From Prochlorococcus marinus XMU1408 (GTDB lineage: Bacteria; Cyanobacteriota; Cyanobacteriia; PCC-6307; Cyanobiaceae): a stretch of 64,000 bases of DNA. The position numbers and the translations under genes are program-made. Of the stretch, positions 26,416-33,838 are shown one piece after another. A model generated the notes under the pieces. It searched no databases. It was not told the DNA's origin and worked only from the letters and a program-made list of their open reading frames with translations. Where the stretch lies: contig NZ_QJUE01000005.1 in assembly GCF_003208055.1 (NCBI RefSeq), forward strand, positions 1 through 64,000. Reading direction: 5' to 3'. How positions within the stretch are numbered: the first letter of the stretch is position 1; each line of letters opens with the position of its first letter.

Positions 26416-27852
26416 ATGGAAGAAGTTTCGCCTAAAGGTAATCAAATAGATATTCCTTGCACTGAGACAATCACTATTCCAATACCGATTGCTCAGAAAG
26501 AAATAAAAACGTATCTGTCTACCAAAACAGCCAAAAAACTGTCTAAAGAGCAATTAATCACCCAAACTTATAAAGACCTTTTAGAAGGAAATATTACTGT
26601 TACTGATGCAGAAAAGTATTATCAAGATTTGATTAGTGAAGGTTTAAATGATCATAGGATTTTTTTTTATTATGGAAGCGTTTTACAGATACTTGGCAAA
26701 TTAAAAGAAGCAGAAATTTCATACCTCAAAGCAATTGAACTAAATCCTACTTTCGCTAATACTCATGCAAATCTGGGAGTAATATTTAAAACACAAGGCA
26801 AATTAGAACAAGCAGAAATTTCATGCCTCAAAGCAATTGAACTGAATCCTACTTTCGCCAATGCTTATGTAAATCTAGGAAATATATTTAGAGAAGTTAA
26901 AAAGCATGAAGAAGCAATAAAATCATACCTCAAAGCAATTGAACTGAATCCTACTTTTGCAGAAGCACATTCCAATCTAGGAGTATTATTAATTGATCTA
27001 GATAAATTAGAAAAAGCAGAATTATCTTTTAGAAAAGCGATAGAACACAAACCTGATTTAGCAGATGCGCATTATAATCTGGGAGTCATATTGAGGAAAC
27101 TTGAAAAATCAAAAGAAGCAAAATTATCTTTTCAAAAGACCATAGATTTAAAGCCTAATTTCTCTGCTGCACATTACAATCTAGGGATTTTATATAATTT
27201 AGAAGGTAAATATAAAGATGCCTCATATAGTTTTCGTTTAGCTTTAGCTGATGACTTTATGCCGAATCACATTCGTTATCATTTGGCAAATGCTTTAGAA
27301 AATGAAGCAAAATATTTATCTTCTCAAGCCTTTGAAAAAAGTGATATTAGAGCCATACATGAATTAGAAAATCAAAAACTTTCCAAGTATAAAAAGAAAA
27401 ATATTATAATAAATGAGGGTTTAATTCTGAAACTAAATAAAATCTCAAAATCTATTAATTGTCTTTATGGATTTAATGGATTTGGCTCGCATGCTATTAA
27501 TTCAGGACCTTGTGGTATATTTGCTTGTTTATTTTTTTTACAATGGAATTCAAGATTTATTAATGAAGTAAAGATCGGATTTAAGATATTAAAAACTTCA
27601 AATCAATGTGATCATATTTTTATTTTACTACCAAATAATCAGTTATTCGATGGTGGATTAGGAGTACATAGATCTAATATTTATAAAGTAAAAGATACTA
27701 AATTAATTATTATGAAAAAATATAATCTAAACCTTTTAGATAAATATTCATATGGACTAATTAGGGAGTATGGGCACTCATGTCCTAACTTTTCAATCAG
27801 CAAAACAACTGAGACAATAGCTAAACACCTAGATGAAGTTTATTATGGATAA
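26416..27852 (+). CDS. TPR protein with unrecognised C-terminal domain
   Basis: 478 residues. The N-terminal 60 residues share the layout of the other TPR proteins here (PIPIAQKEIK, then ..ISEGLNDHRIFFYYGSVL). About six TPRs follow, several nearly identical in DNA as well (IELNPTFANAYVNLGNIF), a sign of recent unit duplication. The last 150 residues are not recognised and contain CGIFACLFFLQWNSRF and HIFILLPNNQLFDGGLGVH. It lies within repeat unit B-C. Confidence 0.7.
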   Translation: MEEVSPKGNQIDIPCTETITIPIPIAQKEIKTYLSTKTAKKLSKEQLITQTYKDLLEGNITVTDAEKYYQDLISEGLNDHRIFFYYGSVLQILGKLKEAEISYLKAIELNPTFANTHANLGVIFKTQGKLEQAEISCLKAIELNPTFANAYVNLGNIFREVKKHEEAIKSYLKAIELNPTFAEAHSNLGVLLIDLDKLEKAELSFRKAIEHKPDLADAHYNLGVILRKLEKSKEAKLSFQKTIDLKPNFSAAHYNLGILYNLEGKYKDASYSFRLALADDFMPNHIRYHLANALENEAKYLSSQAFEKSDIRAIHELENQKLSKYKKKNIIINEGLILKLNKISKSINCLYGFNGFGSHAINSGPCGIFACLFFLQWNSRFINEVKIGFKILKTSNQCDHIFILLPNNQLFDGGLGVHRSNIYKVKDTKLIIMKKYNLNLLDKYSYGLIREYGHSCPNFSISKTTETIAKHLDEVYYG

Positions 27853-27888
27853 TTATATATTTAATAGATCTAATGGCATTGCTTGAAA

Positions 27889-28068
27889 ATGGCTGATCTA
27901 AAAATATCAAAAAAATTCAATTTCATAGACCCCGTATATGAAATCTCTGGTTTAACAGATAGTTATTTAAATAACGAAATGATCAATTTAATTAGTAAAT
28001 TTAAAATAGAAAGCTATATTAATGACGAGTTTGGAAAGTCGTTTAGTCTTGCTTTGCCAGTGAGTTAA
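27889..28068 (+). CDS. Small hypothetical protein, possibly truncated
   Basis: 59 residues from ATG 27889 (a TTG 6 bases upstream is also possible). The sequence FIDPVYEISGLTDSYLNNEM looks like the start of a longer protein. Its stop overlaps the stop of the converging TPR-sulfotransferase gene by 4 bases. No family recognised. Confidence 0.4.
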   Translation: MADLKISKKFNFIDPVYEISGLTDSYLNNEMINLISKFKIESYINDEFGKSFSLALPVS

Positions 28069-29978
28069 AAAGTTAATTCTTGATAGCCATCAGCCTTAGA
28101 TAGGATTTCCATAGCAGGTTGGAGCATCTCTTTATAGTTTTTCCATCCACCTATAGATTTTGAATTAATAGGTGATCGTGCTTGAACACTACTTGCCGTG
28201 GAAATTGAGCGTTGATTGAGATGAGGTGATAGATATGACTCGTTCCATTCCCAACCCAACCAAGAGATCAAAGATTTAATTTCTTTATGAGGATTAGTGA
28301 CTAATAAATCATAATTCAAATCATATATTTTCGAACGAAATCTATTCTTATATTCTATCATTACTTCCTCTTGATCTAAATAAACTTTTGCACAATCAAC
28401 CAATGAAGAAGAATATTCATTACCTGCAAAATGTGCACGGTAAATAGAGAGAATATTATCTAGAGGATTACGAAAACAGTGAATTATTTTAGGATTAATT
28501 ATCCCCTTGCTAATAATCCCAGCATATTGATAGTTGTATAACCATTTATTGGTTGTGATATTACATTTAGCATTATATTTATTTGTTTTAGTTCTATATA
28601 ATTCATAGAAATTTAATCCTTGATCAATTCTTTTACTCTCTTCAAATGATTCTTCAAGGATGTTAATTTCGCCCAAATCTTTAACATTATTGTTCATACT
28701 AAGAATTGATTCAAGAAGTGTTGATCCACTTCTTGGCATCCCTACAATAAAAATACTTATGCAAGAGTTTAAATTATCATTTTGATTTATTTCAATCTTT
28801 TCACTTTCAATGAGTAATTCCTTGGATTTATTTATTAAAATCTTAGAGTTAGATGGCTCAATATTTAATTTTAAATTATTAGCTAATATAAGATTCTTGG
28901 AGCTTAATTTGTAATTTATTTCCATATGATGAATATTTGATCTTGCAAAGTAGATATCAATTTTATTTCTTTCTGATTGATTATTTAATATATTTTTAGA
29001 GAAAAGGTTATGTTGCCATTTTTTATCATTTTTAGAAGATCTAAGTAGTGAATGAATATAGTAAGCTTTTGCGTAATTAGGATTTATGTCAATAGCTTTT
29101 CGAATATATAATTCTGCCTCCTTTAAGTTACCAATATCTCTCATGATAGTTGCCATATTTGAGTAAGCCGGAGCGAAATCAGGATTTAATTCAATTGCCT
29201 TACGACTAGATAATTCTGCCTCTTTTAAATTACCTAGCTCTATCAATATTGTCGCCAGATTAGAATGAGCCTCTGCAAGTTTTGGATTAAGATTGATTGC
29301 AATTTTAATATATTTTTCTGCATCTTTTAATTCACTATTTTCTTGTAAAATTTTACTCAAATTCAAATATAATGTTGGTTCTTTAGGCTCAAATTCAATA
29401 GCTTTTTTAATTGATACTTTTGCATCTTTTATATTACCAATTTCCAGATAAGTTGCAGAAAGATTTGAAAGAGCTTCTGTAAAGTCTGGTTTAAGTTTAA
29501 TTGAATTTTGAAAAGATGATATTGCTTCTTTTCCTTTACTATTATTTCTTAATGTTATTCCTAAATTATAATGCATTTTATAGTCATCAGGTTTAATATT
29601 GATAACTTCTTTAATAAATACTTCTGCTTCTTTAAATCTTTGAATATCTATTAATAAATTAGAAAGATTATAATATGGTGTTGGATTTTCTGGATACAAT
29701 TCAATTGATTTTTTCCATAGTTTTATCGCTTCTTCAAATCTACCAGCTTCTTTGCATATCAAACCATAATTAGATAGGACTCTAGGATCATTAGACTCTT
29801 GTTTTAAGCATAATTTATATTGTCTTTCGGCATTTAAAAAGTCGCCTTCAGAATGATATTTTAGTGCTTTTTTAATTAACTGCTCATTAGAAGATTTAGT
29901 AATCTTATTAATTTCTTTTTGAAGACTCGAACTATTTCCTTTCTTTCTATTAGTTTGTTTATTCCCAAAACCTTTCAT
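28065..29978 (-). CDS. TPR-sulfotransferase
   Basis: 637 residues. Residues 30-320 hold about eight or nine TPRs (for example AEAHSNLATILIELGNLKEA). The C-terminal 240 residues form a sulfotransferase domain with the PAPS-binding loop IVGMPRSGSTLLESIL near 412, and RNPLDNILSIYRAHF near 505. These enzymes transfer sulfate from PAPS to sugars or tyrosines; the acceptor here is unknown. TPR-sulfotransferase fusions are known in bacteria. The TPR part shares the N-terminal layout of the other TPR genes. It lies in unit B-C. Confidence 0.85.
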   Translation of the reverse strand: MKGFGNKQTNRKKGNSSSLQKEINKITKSSNEQLIKKALKYHSEGDFLNAERQYKLCLKQESNDPRVLSNYGLICKEAGRFEEAIKLWKKSIELYPENPTPYYNLSNLLIDIQRFKEAEVFIKEVINIKPDDYKMHYNLGITLRNNSKGKEAISSFQNSIKLKPDFTEALSNLSATYLEIGNIKDAKVSIKKAIEFEPKEPTLYLNLSKILQENSELKDAEKYIKIAINLNPKLAEAHSNLATILIELGNLKEAELSSRKAIELNPDFAPAYSNMATIMRDIGNLKEAELYIRKAIDINPNYAKAYYIHSLLRSSKNDKKWQHNLFSKNILNNQSERNKIDIYFARSNIHHMEINYKLSSKNLILANNLKLNIEPSNSKILINKSKELLIESEKIEINQNDNLNSCISIFIVGMPRSGSTLLESILSMNNNVKDLGEINILEESFEESKRIDQGLNFYELYRTKTNKYNAKCNITTNKWLYNYQYAGIISKGIINPKIIHCFRNPLDNILSIYRAHFAGNEYSSSLVDCAKVYLDQEEVMIEYKNRFRSKIYDLNYDLLVTNPHKEIKSLISWLGWEWNESYLSPHLNQRSISTASSVQARSPINSKSIGGWKNYKEMLQPAMEILSKADGYQELTF

Positions 29979-30187
29979 GTCTTGTGATTTTAATAAAATT
30001 AAAGTTGTAATTTACCAGAAAAATAGAGACTTCTTAATTATCTACAAATAGTTCTAAAGGTTTGCATGAGGTCCTTTGAATTAACGCTTTACCCCGTCAA
30101 TTCAGTTCTACACCGTCCTAAAACACTTTTTAAAGGTTATGTTCCTTCTTTTCTCTTATTAAATTCGGTCTCGTTCGATATCCAAAA

Positions 30188-30366
30188 GTTAGATCAAAGT
30201 TAGAATAGGAGCCTATCGAGAACGCTGAGAACCCTTGGTATGACTGACCTGCTATACGTTGAATAAAAACTCCATCACGTCCAGTTATACCAGTTGATTA
30301 CAAGCAAAAATCAGAGTTAGACATAAACACGAAAAAGTTAGACAAAGTTAGACAGACAGACGAGCC
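30188..30366. repeat. ychF-end repeat C with arm-like sites (putative attachment site)
   Basis: 30252-30366 matches repeat A over 115 bp with one mismatch. The preceding 26 bases (from 30226, TGAGAACCCTTGGTATGACT) match the left side of repeat D. Left arm sites GTTAGA at 30188 and 30199 are 11 bp apart, about one helical turn. Right arm GTTAGAC sites are at 30316, 30337 and 30347. It lies within the 481-base gap 29979-30459, which holds no gene. Confidence 0.8.
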
Positions 30367-30459
30367 TATAAAACTCATACATAAAACTAGATAATCTAGT
30401 GTTATCTAGAAATATTCAATCAGACTAGTAATAGGAAAATAGCTTGATTAAAAAATAGA

Positions 30460-30744
30460 ATGTATGCCAAACAGGAAATCAGATCATTAATTGATAATCA
30501 TCTCTCTCTTCAATGGTGCAGAGAAAATGTTGTTATACCTCTTAGGATTGAAAATAAAAATCCTCCTGAAGAATCAATTTTGATCATTGCCGTTGGGAAT
30601 ATTTCTTATTTAGGAACCATTGGAAAATTCATACAAGAACGAGTAAAGACAACAGGATTAAATTGTTATTTCACTGAAATGCTGCCAGAGAAGATTGAAG
30701 AAATCCTTGAATCCTTGGAAGTTAAAGAGGTTGAAAATGAATAA
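30460..30744 (+). CDS. Stand-alone PilB N-terminal domain paralogue
   Basis: 94 residues. It aligns along its length with the N-terminal domain of the pilB gene at 6680, about 58 percent identical by eye over 79 residues: IRSLID..LSLQWCRENVVIPL, then IAV.N.SYLGTIG..I.ERVK. There is no P-loop, so no ATPase activity. The DNA is similar too, so it is a recent copy of that domain. It overlaps the next gene's start by 8 bases and lies in unit C-D. It may bind partners of PilB. Confidence 0.75.
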   Translation: MYAKQEIRSLIDNHLSLQWCRENVVIPLRIENKNPPEESILIIAVGNISYLGTIGKFIQERVKTTGLNCYFTEMLPEKIEEILESLEVKEVENE

Positions 30745-31354
30745 GAAAAAAAATTCTATCTTTTCTAAATTCAAATTCAAATGGTGGAGCTGGGAACTTG
30801 ACTCAGTAAAAATTATTCCAACATTATTGATTATTTTTGCATTTCTTCCCGTGCTTCCTTACGAGAAGAAGGACGGAAAATTAATTTCTGTGTTTGGCGT
30901 TGAAGCTTCAGTGAATAATTTCTATGAGATTGGTTGGAGAAAAGTATCTGCCATTGAAGCAGAGGGAGGATTTGAAGGTTTAAAAGGCGAAGCGTTTTAT
31001 GGACTGGCTAAGCATTTAGAAACACCAATCCCAAATACAATCAAACACAAAGAGTATTTAATAAAAAAAGGAATTCCTATTGAGAAAGCTAATTGCATAA
31101 TCATCAGGGATTTCCTTCTTTATAATTACTATTGGGATAATGAAATGAGAATTCTTCTAAATACATATCCACCTTCACCTGTTCCAATTATTTGGTTAAC
31201 AAGAATACCTGTTAAGTATTTGCTTGAATTAATATCAACAACTTCAACTAGATTTGAGGACTTTAATAACTTAATTAAAAAATGCTCTAAGTTTAAAAAT
31301 ATTGCCCCACCCGTTGGATACTTAGAGGGCGATTTTAGCTATAAAAGGAAATAG
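30737..31354 (+). CDS. Small membrane-anchored hypothetical protein
   Basis: 205 residues from the ATG at 30737, chosen because it overlaps the preceding stop by 8 bases (a longer frame from 30695 would overlap more). A basic N-terminus is followed by one hydrophobic helix (VKIIPTLLIIFAFLPVLPYE). The rest is not recognised and contains aromatic and Pro-rich stretches such as YPPSPVPIIWLTRIPVKYL. Co-transcribed with the PilB-N copy, so probably related in role. Unknown function. Confidence 0.6.
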   Translation: MNKKKNSIFSKFKFKWWSWELDSVKIIPTLLIIFAFLPVLPYEKKDGKLISVFGVEASVNNFYEIGWRKVSAIEAEGGFEGLKGEAFYGLAKHLETPIPNTIKHKEYLIKKGIPIEKANCIIIRDFLLYNYYWDNEMRILLNTYPPSPVPIIWLTRIPVKYLLELISTTSTRFEDFNNLIKKCSKFKNIAPPVGYLEGDFSYKRK

Positions 31355-31417
31355 ATCGTCTCAGATCGCTATCCATACAAAGAAAATCCATACCATCAAG
31401 CTAAAGATAAACTAAAA

Positions 31418-31512
31418 GTTAGAACAAAGTTAGAATAGAGGTAGTTCTAACCTTTGAGAGCCCCTGCTATGACTGGACTGCTATACGTTGAATAAAAACT
31501 CCATAACATCTC
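31418..31512. repeat. ychF-end repeat D (junction with the native ychF gene)
   Basis: The 27-bp block from 31478 (CTGCTATACG...) is identical to repeat C. Its right part is the real 3' end of ychF, whose last residues are DVMEFLFNV-stop. To the left, bases from 31455 on (TGAGAGCCCC...) resemble repeats A-C. GTTAGAA sites are at 31418 and 31429 (11 bp apart) and TTCTAAC at 31445. Beyond about 31512 the sequence is ychF only. It lies in the 126-base gap after the gene at 31354. Confidence 0.8.
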
Positions 31513-32572
31513 CCTCATTCACTACATACTCTTTCCCCTCACTTCGTAGCCAACCTTTATTTCGGGCCTCAGATAAAGATCCAGCCTCTAAAAGCTTTTT
31601 ATATGAAATCGTTTGAGCTCGAATAAATCCCTTCTCAAAATCCGTATGGATCACCCCAGCCGCCTGAGGAGCTGTCATCCCATCACAAATAGTCCAAGCT
31701 TTCGTTTCTTTTTCTCCTGTCGTGAAATATGTGCTTAACCCAAGTAATCTATATGTAGCTTTAATAAGACTAATTAGACCCCCCTCTTCAACACCTAGTC
31801 CTTTTAGATAATCATCTCTTTCTTCCTCACCTAACTCAATTAACTCTGCTTCAACTTGGGCTGAAATTTTTACACATTCAGAACTTTCTTTAGATGCAAG
31901 GTTATTTACCTCTTCTGAGAAATTGTTACCCTTAGACAGTTCATCTTCTCCTAAATTAGTTGCATAAATAATTGGTTTTTCAGTTAATAATCCTAATGGT
32001 TTAATTAATTTTTTTTCTTCATCAGTTAATGACAAACTCCTAACAGCATTTTCATTTTCCAAGGCTAAACTTATCTTTTCTAATACATCATTCTCTAACT
32101 TTGCTTCTTTATTAGTGCTTAATTGTTTCTTTAATCTTGTTCTTCGCTTTTCTATCTGATTCAAGTCAGACAAAGCTAATTCTAAATTTATTATCTCTAT
32201 ATCTCTTGAAGGATCAACTGATCCCGATACATGTACGACATCATCATCTTTGAAACATCTAATCACATGAACTATTGCATCTACCTCTCTTATATTTGCT
32301 AAGAATTTGTTTCCAAGTCCCTCTCCCTTACTTGCTCCTTTTACAAGACCAGCAATATCAACAAACTCAATTCTAGTTGGAATAATTTGCTTGCTATTAC
32401 TAAGTTCACCAAGTAAATTCAACCGTTGGTCAGGAACTGAAACAGAGCCTACATTGGGTTCAATCGTGCAAAAAGGAAAGTTCGCTGCTTGAGCCTGTGC
32501 ATTTGCAACAAGAGCATTGAACAAAGTCGATTTGCCCACATTAGGTAGTCCGACAATTCCGGCTTTTAACAT
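31481..32572 (-). CDS. ychF: YchF/Obg-family P-loop GTPase/ATPase
   Basis: 363 residues, full length. It has GLPNVGKSTLFNALV at residues 6-20 (Walker A), the switch region FVDIAGLVKGASKGEGLGN and a C-terminal TGS-like domain (ETKAWTICDGMTAPQAAGVI, HTDFEKGFIRAQTI). The usual NKxD specificity motif is NLGEDE, typical of the ATP-preferring YchF. It is a conserved regulator of stress and translation-related processes. The 3' end is duplicated in repeats A-C to the left. Confidence 0.95.
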   Translation of the reverse strand: MLKAGIVGLPNVGKSTLFNALVANAQAQAANFPFCTIEPNVGSVSVPDQRLNLLGELSNSKQIIPTRIEFVDIAGLVKGASKGEGLGNKFLANIREVDAIVHVIRCFKDDDVVHVSGSVDPSRDIEIINLELALSDLNQIEKRRTRLKKQLSTNKEAKLENDVLEKISLALENENAVRSLSLTDEEKKLIKPLGLLTEKPIIYATNLGEDELSKGNNFSEEVNNLASKESSECVKISAQVEAELIELGEEERDDYLKGLGVEEGGLISLIKATYRLLGLSTYFTTGEKETKAWTICDGMTAPQAAGVIHTDFEKGFIRAQTISYKKLLEAGSLSEARNKGWLRSEGKEYVVNEGDVMEFLFNV

Positions 32573-32738
32573 TTAAATGGATCTTGCAAGGACCCCAGTT
32601 GATGAATTTGACCAAATTAGACCCAATAGTGCCCATTAACAGCGAAAATATAGTTATAAATCTCCAAAGGAAAGTTTTTTGACCTTTAAAAAAAAATTAA
32701 ACCTTTAAAAAAACACCTAAGAAATTGATTTTCGCAAA

Positions 32739-33812
32739 ATGATTTGGAAAAATTTAAAAAAGAAAAAAGTTTTAGGCTTCGTCGCTCTTTCAGTTTTAAC
32801 TATTGGTGGGATCTCTTTTAAACTTTCAAAAGAGGATGATTCAAACAAAGACTTAACTGCATTTACAGTTTCGGCTGAGAATGGAAGCTTGCCCGGTTTA
32901 ATCACAGCAAGCGGTGAATTAAAAGCAAATAAAAGTGTAAATGTAAGCCCAAAAAGACAAGGAATACTTGATGAGATTTTTGTAGAGGAAGGAGACCAAG
33001 TTATGAAAGGAGATTTAATTGCAAAAATGGATTTTGGAGACTTGGAATTTAGAATTGACGAACTTAGAGCTAATTATGAGACTCAGAAAGCTAGCTACCT
33101 AAGAAGAAAGATACTTTTTAATGAAGGAGCTATCAGTGCAGAAGAATATGAAGAATATAAAAATAGGTTTTTAAGAAGTGAAGCTAAATTTAAACAAATA
33201 GAAATCGAAGAGAATGAAACCAACATAAGGGCACCATTCAGAGGAGTGGTAACAAGCAGATACGCCGTTCCTGGTGCATTTGTAACTCCAACCACTTCAG
33301 CCTCTTCATCTCGAGAAGGAGGAGCAACAAGCTCGTCAATAGTTAAGCTTTCTCAAGGTCTAGAAATAGTGGCGAAAGTTCCTGAAAGTGATATTGGAAG
33401 AATAAAAACTGGTCAAGAAGCAACAATTAGAGTAGATGCTTTTCCTGATAAACGTTTTGAAGCATTTGTTTCCAAAGTCTCTCCAAGTGCAATCAAAAAC
33501 AACAACGTAACTTCATTTGAAGTTACGTTGTTGTTAAGCAATAGGCCTGAAGATTTACGCTTAGGAATGACTTCTGATATCAACTTTGAAACAGGAGCAA
33601 CCAAAATTAGTACGCTTATTCCAACAGTAGCAATTGTCACGGAAGGCGGAGAAGCTGGGGTGCTGATAGTTGGAAAAAACAATCAACCAACATTTAAAAA
33701 AGTTGAGTTAGGAACAAGTAGTGGTAGCAAAACTGCCATAATATCAGGATTAAAACCAGGAGAAAAAGTTTTTATTGATCTTCCTCCTTGGGCTAAAAAA
33801 ACAAAAAGTTAA
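32739..33812 (+). CDS. HlyD/RND-type periplasmic adaptor protein
   Basis: 357 residues. An N-terminal membrane anchor (VLGFVALSVLTIGGISF) precedes the lipoyl-like halves: NVSPKRQGILDEIFVEEGDQ (about 68-87), then a short coiled coil, then NIRAPFRGVVTSRYAVPGAF. A beta-barrel and a membrane-proximal domain follow. No cognate pump gene is adjacent. It stands 26 bases before polA and divergently from ychF. The substrate is unknown. The gene contains a strong coding palindrome at 33498-33535. Confidence 0.8.
   Translation: MIWKNLKKKKVLGFVALSVLTIGGISFKLSKEDDSNKDLTAFTVSAENGSLPGLITASGELKANKSVNVSPKRQGILDEIFVEEGDQVMKGDLIAKMDFGDLEFRIDELRANYETQKASYLRRKILFNEGAISAEEYEEYKNRFLRSEAKFKQIEIEENETNIRAPFRGVVTSRYAVPGAFVTPTTSASSSREGGATSSSIVKLSQGLEIVAKVPESDIGRIKTGQEATIRVDAFPDKRFEAFVSKVSPSAIKNNNVTSFEVTLLLSNRPEDLRLGMTSDINFETGATKISTLIPTVAIVTEGGEAGVLIVGKNNQPTFKKVELGTSSGSKTAIISGLKPGEKVFIDLPPWAKKTKS
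33498..33535. repeat. Perfect 17-bp inverted repeat within the adaptor gene
   Basis: AACAACAACGTAACTTC (33498-33514), loop ATTT, then GAAGTTACGTTGTTGTT (33519-33535). It encodes NNNVTSFEVTLL. A perfect hairpin of this length inside a coding sequence is unusual. Confidence 0.85.
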
Positions 33813-33838
33813 TAAATGAGACTCACTATGAATATTTC

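Noticed and set aside
26416-27852. CRISPR-like regular repeats
   Set aside because: The roughly 102-bp periodicity is in-frame TPR coding sequence, not short repeats with unique spacers.
23494-31512. Integron attC-like sites (GTTAGAC fits GTTRRRY)
   Set aside because: The repeats copy the ychF gene end, have a long non-palindromic shared part, and the cassettes hold several genes in both orientations. No integron integrase is visible.
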